Below are positions 46,678 through 57,400 of a DNA stretch of 64,000 nucleotides, piece by piece (the stretch's first letter is position 1; every line of letters begins with the position of its first letter). This DNA is from Tigriopus japonicus (lineage: Eukaryota; Arthropoda; Copepoda; Harpacticoida; Harpacticidae): positions 2,999,765 to 3,063,764 of the forward strand of contig CM021319.1 in NCBI GenBank assembly GCA_010645155.1, in the 5' to 3' direction. The translations under genes and the position numbers were made by a program. The notes under the pieces were generated by a model. It searched no databases. It worked only from the letters and a program-made list of their open reading frames with translations, and had not been told where the DNA came from.

Positions 46678-47015
46678 AGGTTCAAGAAACCGCCGCAAAA
46701 TGTTTCATGTCCGCATTGTCTGCAAAACTACCCTCCACAATGGTTCCGAAGGCATTTGGCGAGCCATCAACCCAAATAGCACAACGAAAATGTGACGGCC
46801 ATAGAAACCATGCCTCAAGTTTTCAAATGCTAATTATGTTCGTTCGAAGCACCCATACCCTGCAATGTGGGTCATCATTTGGGTTTGACTCACAAGATGG
46901 TCTCAACACATGCAAATCCAGCTCAAAAAAATTGTCTCCAAGCTGTCCCAAAGTTGATATTTTTTCAAAACCAACGGGTTATTCGCGTTTGAGTTCAGTT
47001 ACTCTCTAGAGGACA
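46678..47015 (+). pseudogene. Decayed fourth zinc-finger module of the BTB-ZF gene
   Basis: Past the TAG (46675-46677) the same frame reads RFKKPPQNVSCPHC and an intact CxxC..H..H finger. A second TAG (46777-46779) and a TAA (46831-46833) interrupt it before the CSFEAPIPCNV..HHLGLTHKM finger. The homologous module at 13480-13890 is open. The C-terminus of the ancestral protein therefore appears to have been shortened by nonsense mutations. Confidence 0.75.
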
Positions 47016-47099
47016 TCACAGACATCAATCAGTTAGTTCAACACCATGTTTTAGTTACCCTCTCTTGTTCGTCATGTACTCACATGCTTACTCGGAGTG

Positions 47100-47750
47100 T
47101 TTATTTGAGGTGGAGAAGTCATTTTTAAAATCCAAAATCTTTGGTACCAGTTTTGATGTGTGAATGCGATGCTGCATGTGTATTTGAATTCTGCTACACG
47201 GTGTTTAATTGCGCTGGAGAAGTCATTTTTGAGTTCCAAAGACTTTTGAGACCAGTTTTGAGGTGGAGAGACAATGCCGCACGTGAAAGTGAATTCTGTT
47301 AATTAGGTCACGGGCCAAAAATTGATATAATGTCACTTAAAATATGCTTAAAACACATTTTCTGAATCCTTCTTTTCACCTTTTACTAAGGTGGTCTCAT
47401 GGTTGTCTTCACCCAAAATATCCACGAAATCTATTGAGCCCTTGTTCTAATATGGATCAACTAAAGTCCGATTGTGTCCTTCGAGAACGGTGTTCGAAAA
47501 TAGCCACTTAAAATTGAACCGCAAAATTGATTTCACCAACATTTTGAACAATTATTGACCTAAGTGTGCCTATCAATTATCCTAGAGAAAATTTTCATAA
47601 ATTTGTTTTTTTTTGTGACTTCATATCAATTTTTGGCCCGTGACCTAATAAACAGAATTTACTTTCATATGCAGCATTGTCTCTTCATTTCAAAACTTGT
47701 CTTTGGAACTCAAAAATAACTTCTCAAGGTCAATTAAACGCCGTGGCTAA
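47100..47750. mobile_element. Foldback element related to the 20.4-22.9 kb arms
   Basis: The arms at about 47205-47345 and 47622-47745 are inverted copies (GTTTAATTG, GAGAAGT, GAGTTCCAAAGAC, GGTCACGGGCCAAAAATTGATAT in each). Part of the arm (TTTTGAGGTGGAGAGACAATGC type) is shared with 20459-21166. It is older than the 20 kb structure, with more mismatches. Confidence 0.65.
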
Positions 47751-48039
47751 TTATCTCGGAGGCAAAAACAAGTCACAAGGTCACAAACATGCCAAAAGGC
47801 ATTTTTTGAATATTTTCTTCAACTCCATTCTTAAATAGTCGTCTTATTGTGGCTGTGCCTACCTAAAATACTGTCGAAATCTGCTAAGTTGTTTGTCAAA
47901 ATAGATGAAACGACCAGGGCCATCCAATTTTGGAAAAAAATGCCAATAAATGTAGTATTTTTTGTAATAGTTTTGAGAATTAATGTTCAGATGGATTTTT
48001 TTGGTAATTTACTAGCACTTCTCATTAAATGGAATGGAC

Positions 48040-50330
48040 CAGGGCTGCCAGGTAGTTGGAGACCAAAAACGCCACATCAACCTGTCAAAAACGCCAGAAA
48101 TCGAAATTCACCGCCAGATTTTTTTCAAAAAAACGCCAAACACCTGATTCAACTTCCTTCATTGTTCATTTCATGTTCTAGATCAATTCTAGATCAATTC
48201 TAGCACCCTTCATGTTCTAGAGCAAACATATCATGTACTAACCTTTCATCAATAAAGATAGCTGAGTTGAATTTATGAAGCATCCTTTGGGTTGATACAG
48301 TTTAATAAGACACATTTTTCGCACACATTTGCTCTCATTTAGATAGAATCAGACTTTGAATTTGAGTTTATCAGTAAGACCAAATAAGACAAAAAATAAA
48401 GCAAACCACCATCATATTCAAGCTAATAATCATGAGTGTGAAACTTTCGAAAGGTTTTGTACCTAAAAATGTGCTTTTGCAAATAGTTGAAATATTTGGA
48501 AATTTTGTGTATTATTTGTCTACCCTTTTACCCATATATTTACAAAGTTTGATTTTTTGGCATTTCTTGCACTTCATTAGCCATTTTTTTAGTAAACAGA
48601 AACACGCAAAATCGTATTTTTTATAGCTTTTTTGTATATCCTTAAAAACTCTTCAGTTTCTTTGACATTTGAGTTTGTCACTGCAATAAATTGATTTGCC
48701 ATTCCAATCTGCTTTGTATACCATTCAAGCATATATTAGGTCAGATGTTTTGTGTATTCCAAGGTGTGCTAGCAAAGTTGACTTCGAGGCAACTTCAAGT
48801 CAGTTTCAGCCGTTTTGTTGAGAGCATAAGCTTTCTTGAATCAGAACTACACCAAGCAACTCATGAAAAAGAGAAGTGTACCACTGGTGCCAAGGTGCAA
48901 CAAGTAGATACGTCAACAATTTTCCAATGCTACTCATATGTTTAGCATGCACAAACATGTGCTAGTTCCATTGACTTCAAGTAAGCTTCTAGCAAGCTGG
49001 GTCGTTATTTGGGCTTAGCATCAGGTTTAATTGATGAGAAGTTCTCCGAGAAGCACGCCTAGAGAGGAGCATTCCAAAGTTGTGGAAGCACTCCCATTTG
49101 AATACTTCAACGCTGATCAATCGAACTGCAAGCGAACTTCCTTCCAGAGTTTCCTTAAATTAGCTGCCACAATTTGCATGCTCCTGTGAGATCAATCAAT
49201 GTTTTGAGTTGAATGGAGTAATATGAAATAAAGAAGGAGAAATGTGGAATAGCTGAACCAGCGGGTAATTAGTGTTTCGAGAGGATGCATTTACGATCAT
49301 ATATGTAGAGGCACTTCTAGGTTGGAATGAGAGACTTACTTTTCAAAATGACAGCTGTCTCAACAAAACCAGCCAATTGAACTACGAAGTGTACTAACAA
49401 GTACACTTTCTAGAGTTGCCATCAAAACATATGCTCACACCATTATTTGAACAGGACGATTCATCTTGCGTTTGGCACGATTTGTCAAAATTACACCCAA
49501 CAAACTATCAGAGTGCCACGAGTTCAAATTGAATTAGTATATGAAATCACTGTATGCGATTCGGTTGGGTTGCAGAAATCTTCAAAGGAGCTGTGTTTAT
49601 AAAGTTAATGAAAAGTTTACTCTCAAGTAGACTTTGGAGCATACCTTCAAGTAAACTAGCAAGCATTCCGAGACCAATACAACCAAAACATATGACCTAT
49701 TTTTTCATCCCAACATACTTTCTTTACAACGGCAGCACATTTTTTCCAATCTAGCGCATTTTGCTTGCCCCTTTTTCAGCTTGAAAAGCATCTTCCATTT
49801 TCTTAAATCTTGAAGCTTACCAATACTAGTTTCAACAGCTTAGCACTCTCCTATATTAATTATAAAATTTTAATATCAGAATGTACAAATCATGATTATT
49901 ATTATTATTATTATTAGCGCTACTTTTGGTTGTATATCTGAAATTGCAGGAAAGTTAACATAAAAAAGAGAATAACGAAAGAGATGGGCCAAAAAATGGT
50001 CACATTATTTTTTGTAACTAATGCTGTAACATTGAGCTCTGTTATGTTGAATTCTGCTAGAACAGTGTGACACTACAGTGTTTCTACAAATCTTACAAAT
50101 CAAAGAAAATACGCCAAATTTCACGATTTTCAGATAAATACCGCCAGAAACTTGTCAAAACCTTCTTCCCCGCCAAACAGAAATTTCCCAACGCCAGACT
50201 GTAACGTAAACCGCCAGAATACCGCCAGATTTTTCCGTCCCGCCAAATAAAAAATCTCGCCGCCAGACGAGGCCTCAAACCGCCAGAAACACCAAAATCT
50301 GGCGGGCCAAACCGCCATCTGGCAGCCCTG
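48040..50330. mobile_element. hAT-like element with CAGGGCTGCCAG ends and perfect GAATGGAC duplication
   Basis: The left end is CAGGGCTGCCAGGTAG, the right end CATCTGGCAGCCCTG. Flanking octamers GAATGGAC lie at 48032-48039 and 50331-50338. Subterminal CGCCAGA repeats occur at both ends. The element is 2,291 bp including a nested 961-bp insertion, with no transposase. Its right 1.2 kb is shared with 13897-14789. Confidence 0.85.
48738..49698. mobile_element. Nested 961-bp element with 3-bp ATT duplication
   Basis: Comparison with the empty site near 14145-14160 shows a clean insertion. The ends are AGGTCAGATGTTTTG and CAAAACATATGACCT, with ATT on both sides. A 3-bp duplication fits PIF/Harbinger-type elements, although the usual TWA target is not seen. 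Related ends (ATGTTTTG...CAAAACATAAGACCT) bracket 50365-50602. A few GCTAGCAAA-type motifs recur inside. Confidence 0.7.
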
Positions 50331-50639
50331 GAATGGACACATTCTGATGCTCCTTAGACAAAAGCTCATATGTTTTGCCTGTACCAAGGCGTGCTGCAAG
50401 CATGCTTCCATTATTGACTTAAGCCTGCTAGAGCATTTCTTACCAAATTTTGGGTAAAGCATCTAGTACACAGAAGCTGGCATTCGTATGGCATCGTTTT
50501 AGAGGCCTGAAAACGTTAAAGATACGCAAAATGGATGGAAGTCAATTGATGAAGTATGCTTCAAGCATGGATCTCCCAACACAAAACATAAGACCTATTG
50601 TTGACCCTGCACGCCTTTGATTTAACTGAAGATTTTAAA

Positions 50640-51230
50640 TGCGTTGTCTTGGGAGGAGGACTCGACTCGCTCTCCATCCAATGCTCCAATCCCTCTTAAA
50701 TAGTTCTAGGCTCGCTTCAGTCGAGAGTGAGCAAAATGTACTTCTCAGAGGGAGCCACCTGAAATCTGAGTCAAAGAAACAACAAGCCACTACAAAAGTA
50801 ACCCTGTTTTCAAGTTAATGTACACATGCTGCTGCTTACCAGGGTTTCATGATGCTCCCCTCTTTCTTCTTTAGGAGTCAGGTGTCGCAAGCCCGAATTT
50901 CACCTATATCCGGATGCGGAAATCTATTGGCTTAGTAAGTCCTATTTTTGGACTCTGCGTAATTAGGCGGTTCCAACTGTACCTAAACAATTTCTGTCCG
51001 AGCAAATTGGTTGGGTGTAAAGGGGAAAAAAAATAAAATATTTTTTTTTGTTATCAGCACTTGTGGAAGATTAACATTGTTATTCAATGAATTTATTTCG
51101 AGTTGCTTGATCAATATGGCCTTCCAAATTTAAGTGAAAATGTACTTCTCAGAGGGAGCTACCTGAAATTCCGAGTCAAAAAACAAAAACAAGTCACTTT
51201 GAAAGGAACCCTGTTTTCCAATCCGCGTGC
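50640..51230. repeat. Direct repeat pair with ATGTACTTCTCAGAGGGAGC core
   Basis: About 80-bp blocks at 50745-50820 and 51132-51222 are direct copies (AAATGTACTTCTCAGAGGGAGC...AACCCTGTTTTC). The spacing of about 390 bp could mark short terminal repeats or a duplicated promoter-like stretch. No coding sequence lies between them. Confidence 0.5.
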
Positions 51231-51759
51231 GTGCGTCATTGACTTCTATTAATACTAGACCGAGTGTAAGCCTAAAAATGTGTCTCCGGTCCGCCAACTG
51301 TTGAGCGGACACAAGTGCAGGAACATTTGAAACGTGTGACCAGGCAAATGTCAACCATGCAAGTGATGAGTCAAATGTGGAATTCAGTAATATTTTTGGG
51401 TCATTTTTTGTTATTGCTAGTGGTCACTTTCTTGAAAGAACCGAAGACGTCACTAGGTGACCATGCCATGGATTTGAATACTACAACTAGGAACTTTTTT
51501 GCCAATACATTGAATAAGTCATTGGTGGGAAGAACACAAATTGAAGCTTTTGCGTTATGCAGCGTTAATCCAATGCATATATGGACAAAAACTGACTTGT
51601 AGCTTCAAGAACGAGTTTTGAAAAGTTTGTCTTGACTCGCATGTTTGGTCACACTAACTGTCCGCTCAACAGTTGTGAGGGAGACATTTTCCTCATGAAA
51701 TCTACGCATTCTGCCCCGCTTGCCAAATCAGCCAGACTAAAGCTTGCACGCTATCTAGT

Positions 51760-52150
51760 GATTATAATTGATCTAAGGCGTGCGTTCGAGCAAGTGTACT
51801 TTAATCAGCGCGTCTTTGAGCTGCCTATGGAATCTTTCCACCTTCCCATTGGATTGGGGATGGTAAGGCTGTGGTGTGAGTGATGTTGAAGCCCAAAAAA
51901 ATGGGATAGTCTTTCCCACAGAGATGAAGTAAATTGCGTTCCACGGTCCGAAATGATTGTCTCAGGTAGGCCAAATCGGGCAATCCAACCGCTTAGAAGA
52001 GCTCTCGCACATGTTTCTGCATGGATGTCAGGTATCGGAAACGCTTCTGGCCATCGAGAGTAAATATATATCTGTCAGTAAATATCGGGATCCCCAAGAG
52101 ATTTCTAGAGGCCCCACCAGATCGACATGGATGACTTTGAAGCAAGTAGA
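51760..52150 (-). mobile_element. Ty3/gypsy integrase core relic
   Basis: The minus-strand frames contain the family's integrase landmarks in order: HVDLVGPL, SRWPEAFP, SDRGTQF and NGKVERFHRQLK. These are the DDE triad regions. Two single-base frame changes break the ORF, so the copy is inactive. An unrelated inverted motif pair, GTTGAGCGGACA (51295 and 51660), lies downstream on this strand. Confidence 0.8.
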
Positions 52151-52170
52151 TGGAATATCCATCTTAAATA

Positions 52171-52275
52171 AAACCTTATTGAATTTTACAAAATTTGCAT
52201 TGAGGACTTAGCAATATGACCTTTCCATAACTCAAAATCCATAATTTGAAAATTTTGTAAAATTCAATAAGGTTT
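52171..52275. repeat. Perfect 26-bp inverted repeat at a gypsy inversion point
   Basis: 52171-52196 and 52250-52275 are exact reverse complements (AAACCTTATTGAATTTTACA start) with a 53-bp loop. It separates the minus-strand integrase core from the plus-strand integrase C-terminus. Confidence 0.85.
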
Positions 52276-52499
52276 TAAGAAATCGATTTTGGTCCATTTG
52301 ACCATGGTCCTTCGAGAAATGTCGAATTCTCACAAAATACGAAGACACATCTGTTCAACAAAAATTTTAAAATTTTCATTTGCAAACCTAACCGAATGAA
52401 CTTAAATCAATTGAAGCATGGTTTTTCAAAAATATGAGCGCTACTTCGATCACCAATTCGGTGAAAAACACGGATTCCTTCCCACAAATCTATTTTTGA

Positions 52500-52879
52500 T
52501 CGGAGATGGAGTGGAATTGAAGATCATGAAGAGACGTTGGACAAGGAAGCAAAGAAACATGCGAAATATTTTAATGCTCACACAATTCGTCAAGTTCCAC
52601 TGGAAGTTGGACAAAGAGTTTGGATGCAAGATCCAGTTTCGAAGCTGTGGAACAGGAAGGGCAAAGCTGTGAAAAAGGGAAAGTTTCGCAAGTATTTGGT
52701 TTGTTCCCCAAATGGTCGAACACTTTGGCGAAACCGGAGATTACTATGACCGGCTAATGGATGTGAAACTTCAGGGGAAAACAAACCTGCGTCCAGTGAT
52801 GAGCTGGATCTGCATCCGGAGGAGATCGTTCTGAGACGTGGATCAAGAACGCGTGGAGCTCCGGATCGTTGGATGTATT
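52500..52879 (+). mobile_element. Ty3/gypsy pol C-terminal relic
   Basis: The plus frames show the end of a gypsy polyprotein: DKEAKKHAKYFN, PLEVGQRVWMQDP, GRTLWRNRRLL. After a frame change comes EEIVLRRGSRTRGAPDRW and a stop. This is the domain after the integrase core, here in opposite orientation to the core at 51760-52150. Confidence 0.75.
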
Positions 52880-52914
52880 AGATGATAGCTAGCTTTTCAA
52901 GATGATTCAAAGCT

Positions 52915-53036
52915 AGTGGGGGGGGGTGTTAGGTATTTGAGAACCCTGGAGATTATCTAGCTAGGGAGAGAAACGAGTTTTAGTTGTCGACTGTCTTTCG
53001 ATTGAAATAAATGTGTTAGTTCTACCGTACATAACA
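52915..53036 (+). mobile_element. Polypurine tract and short 3' LTR of the gypsy relic
   Basis: A G-rich tract (AGTGGGGGGGGG) immediately precedes TGTTAGGTATTTG. The proposed LTR is 52927-53036, about 110 bp, starting TGTTA and ending TAACA, with an AATAAA at 53006. Such a short LTR is unusual but the boundaries fit. The matching 5' LTR is not in the window. Confidence 0.55.
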
Positions 53037-53079
53037 ACTATGGATATATTCGTTTGACAGCTAAACTCGACCTATCGCA

Positions 53080-53331
53080 ATGGCTGCGATCCGTATGAAA
53101 AGATTGAGATCGAATTTCCAATCGACCGTCGACTATTGTTTTTACTTTCACAACCAACAACACGTTCCATTATTTGTTTTGTTAAGTATAACTGTTGTTT
53201 CTTTAGGCATAATGTGGGTTTTTAGACGTCGGAATGATCAAAAGCCTTTCTTTTACGGTTACACAAGTTGGGAAGGTACCAGTAAACAAAGATTTGTTTA
53301 CGAAAATCATCAGATGAAAACAGCAGCCTAA
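53080..53331 (+). CDS. Candidate small single-pass membrane protein, 83 aa
   Basis: An open frame starts ATGGCTGCG in a good context (CGCAATGG). It has a basic N-terminus (MKRLRSN), one hydrophobic helix (VPLFVLLSITVVSLGIMWVF, about residues 29-50) followed by RRR, and a polar C-terminal tail (FFYGYTSWEG). An AATAAA begins a few bases after the stop. No family was recognised. It lies just beyond a gypsy LTR and could be a chance ORF. Confidence 0.35.
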   Translation: MAAIRMKRLRSNFQSTVDYCFYFHNQQHVPLFVLLSITVVSLGIMWVFRRRNDQKPFFYGYTSWEGTSKQRFVYENHQMKTAA

Positions 53332-53339
53332 ACGTCCGA

Positions 53340-54440
53340 ATAAAACGATAGGGGGACTAGCCCAGCAATCATGTCGTATCTTTCAATATCTGTGCTTCGA
53401 GATTGCCAGGTTAACTCCGATCAGTCGTCAGACTTGGATTCATCGAAGTGCAAAGAGTAGATCATGTAAATAGATAGTATTTTAAAGAGAGTGATTCAAG
53501 GGTTTTCATATTTACCTCCAAAATGGGATCGAACCAAAGCCAAGGTAACGAAATTAAATCCTAACCTATCTTAAATTAAAAGATAAACTTAATCCCACGA
53601 AAATCTAAAGTTTCCTTTCCGCACTGCTTAGCAGGGGAAAAATTGGAAAATGCCGATTTACTAAAAATGGCTTTAGAAAAACTCCAACAACCTTTCTTAA
53701 ACGTTTGATTTCAAAAAGATTTTTAGAAATATTAGCCCATATTTAGAGATAAACAGGCTGAGTAGACGAAAGGTTAATATGAAATACTTTCCTACGACAC
53801 GAGGTGAAGAAGAACTGTTCGAGAAAATTTACATTGTGGTCCGAAAAAATCTATCGAGCAAAGCGTGCACCCAATCAGCTGGGGCTAGTTCAATCCGCCA
53901 ATGTGCCTAATCACTACTGATGCGAACAAATTGGCCATTTCTTTGTTTGTTTGTATGTTTGTTTGGGTTTTCAGAATATTTGTTTGCTTGGGGTAAATTT
54001 GTAACATTCCCAAATAAAAACAGTGTTGCCGTCATGATTTGTGGCGATTTGTAAACGCAAGTATCTAAGGATCATTTTTGCCACAATTCTCTGTGCTCGT
54101 GAAAGAACTGATTGGTTTGAAAGAGATATTTCATACAACTGGAGCTTTTGGTTTTGACTGTAGATGGTTTTCAAGGCCGTAATTTACTGTTGGCCGTATT
54201 TCCTCGCCTGAGGGGCGTCACATTTGGCAACCCTGAATTGCTGGGAGAACAAAACATTCAACATCTGTTGACTCCCTTTTCCGATTTGTTTGGTTTTTAT
54301 TTGTGATTCGTATTTGTTTGGTATGCTGTCGTTTGTTTGTCTTTGTTTGTTATTTGTTATATTTGTTTGTTTCCCAACAGTAGTAATCACACAAGTTGAA
54401 GTTCATGGCCATCATTATTCTCTTAAAAGTCTTTACATCC
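53340..54440. other. Gene-free stretch with TTTGTTTG runs
   Basis: Several TGTTTGTTTG runs (53944-53970, 54330-54372) resemble SINE or LINE tails. A GGCAACCCTG hAT-type end is at about 54227. No gene was seen. Confidence 0.4.
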
Positions 54441-54491
54441 ACATGTTTATTAGTTACCTCTGAATACACTTAACTGCGAGAGGGCAAAATA

Positions 54492-57400
54492 TTAGTAGTT
54501 TGCATCTACGCAAATAGATCTCGTTAGAACGTAGAATTTGGATTTGATTTTGGAAATGTGAGGTGGATTGTAGATGCAGATCTGAAAGAGAATTGGCATT
54601 AGAGATGAGTTTAAGAGGAAAGTGATGCCATCTTTTACCTCAAAAAGAAATGCTGCCAAAGCCAATGAGTATCCAATGGCAGTTATGAAGAAGAGGCCTT
54701 GAAACTGGGCCCATCCTAAGGGTCTGAATCTATCATTCTCACCACTATTCGTTCGTACAATTCGATACATCTCAGTCCAGAAGGGGCTATTATTACCAAT
54801 TCTTTTAGTTAGTCCGTTGTATTCATCCTGCAGGAAGGTGGATGCGTTTTGTTACAATAAAGTTTGAGAAAATTTATTCAGAAATCATTTACCTGAGTGA
54901 TCTTATTGATAATTCCTCCATCAGTTAAACGTTGGAGGACCTTATTGAATGCCTGCTTTAGAGGACTTCCGGTTCTCATGGCAATTGCTTTGTATTTGGT
55001 GAAAAAAACTTCTCTGTTGATATGAAGTTTTTCTTCGCCACCCAATCGAAGTGAGTCGAAGATTAGCTTCTCTCGTCCGGCAAAAACCGAAAAGGTGGGA
55101 TCTGACAATGTCTGTTGCAACCCCTCTTGAACACTGGGGATCAACCAATTCCCTTGTCGTTCCATTTCTGTCCAAATATCTTTGTAGATCCCTCCACCGG
55201 TGCTGATTATTTCAAACGAAGAACTGCCAGCAGTTACTCCTGATGGAGGAAAACGAGTCGGTTGATTTAAAGCTACTGATTATTATTATTTGCAACGTAT
55301 TAAACGTCATTTTCGTTATGTGCTGAGGGGACAATATTAAAGTAAGTTAGGTGGTATAGATGGTTTGGTTCCTGGCATGTTGTGCATATGCACGACTCAA
55401 CGGCCGTTCCGGGGAAGTCTTTTGTGGTGCAGTTCATTTGATGGTCAGAGTCACATATTTCGCGCATTATTCGGGCTCTATATTTTGGGTTGGAAGGAAT
55501 ATTACCAATTTGACGGCTTACTGATGGAATCAAATATTGGTTTCGGCTAATTTTTGCCATAATGGCACTAAATCAGTTTTTTGGACCAAAACCAGACACG
55601 TGTCAATTACTTCTAAAATGTAATTAATTACAAATACAATTACATTGGCCAAAAAAGTAATAAAATGCAATTACTTTATTTTCAAATGTATTTAATGACA
55701 ATTACAATTACTTTCCAAAAGTAATTGAATTACATTGAATTATATTTCAATTATATTATTATTCAAGCCAAGCTTGAACTCCTTTCCTTTTAAGTGCAAA
55801 ATGTGTAAAGAGCATCACAAACCTGTGAGCTTTTTGTGAGTTAAGTTACACACTGAAAAATATTGGAAAGACGGGGAAATCTGCGCTTAATTCTAGCGAA
55901 ACTGCAATTGTAATCTATACTTCAAAAATGCCAATAACATGGGCAAAAATGTAATTAATTACAATTACTTGAAAATGTAATTAATTACAATTACTTGAAA
56001 ATGTAATTAATTACAATTACTTGAAAATGTAATTAATTACAATTACTTGAAAATGTAATTATTTACAATTACTTGAAAATGTAATTATTTACAATTACTT
56101 GAAAATGTAATTAATTACAATTACTTAAAAATGTAATTGCAATTACAATTACTTAAAAATGTAATTGCAATTACAATTACTTAAAAATGTAATTGCAATT
56201 ACAATTACTTAAAAATGTAATTGCAATTACACCACAGGTCTGATCAAAACGAATAAGACAACCTGATTCGCGGATTGGATAGAGACGTAAACTCTAGGGA
56301 AAAAACAGTGGCACTTTTCTTTGATCACTATTGAAAGCTCTCCTTGCCTGTGCCTGTAAGTTTCGTAAACAACGTTTTGGTTATTATTGGGAAGAGAGAA
56401 TGCTTCTTACCTACGCTGTGGTTGGCTTCTTGCATCCTCTTATGAAGCTCAGTCAAGGAGTCAATGGGTTTGCCAAGAAATGGTACATAGAAGAAGCTAA
56501 AGAGGGCACCATTGTACGACGGGAGTAGTACCAATCCTACCACAATCATTATCACCATGGCTAATATCCGCAGTGGTCGTAAGAATGGATGATTGAATTC
56601 CACAAAATACATTTCTGGTTCATGGAAAAAGATCCTATAGATCATAAATCCCGTCTTGGCCACCGAACGGGCCAATGACTCCGAAAAAAGAGTCGTCGTT
56701 CCATTATATAGAATGCTCCAAGGCCTATAAGTCCAAAAGGTAGGCTTAGGCTCTATATAGATTCTTAGTACCTCTTCCAATTCTTACTCCCTATTTCGAT
56801 ACATAAATTTTCCGTATTGAAGTATCAAAATGAGTAGGCACCAAACCATCAACATTGATCCCAAAGTAAAGGACCAAACTGACCATGAAAAAGGCCGGAA
56901 CAAAATGTCGTTTGGAACGAATCGACCCGGAGCTTGGCTCACAAATGCTCCACTGTCCGCTAGAACCATGAACGAGAAATCCACTGCGCTATTTCTTCAT
57001 GTAACAAAAAGATGGACGGTGCAGTTTGGAGGGGGTTCAAGCCTATTCATGGAAGAAGAACTTACCGTGTGTAAGTTTGTGTTGTATCGCCCAAATAAAA
57101 GTGGAACGGCTCTTCTCGACGATGAAGTTTGCCCAATATACCACTAAAGTTGAAGGCGTGAGTTTCCCATTGCGAACCACGGGATCGTTCAATACCTTTA
57201 GCCTTTGGATCAACTGACTCAAAAGTGAACCCGAGTGTTTCAGCTAAAATATTAGTCAACGTTACGTCTCGACCGCCGTTGTCTTCCACGAAATTGTCGA
57301 ATTCATCTTTGCGGGAAATTATTGGTCAGAGAAACTCGAAAAAGTGATGAGTTACTACAATTTATGTGGCTACCTAATGTCACGTAGTTCCAAGGGGGTT

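Noticed and set aside
54018..54236. Small hAT element with CAGTGTTGCC...GGCAACCCTG ends
   Set aside because: The ends match only loosely and the flanking octamers differ.
56784..56786. In-frame TAA suggesting that the ionotropic receptor is a pseudogene
   Set aside because: It lies in a 63-bp GTAAGA...TTATAG intron that joins the flanking frames in phase.
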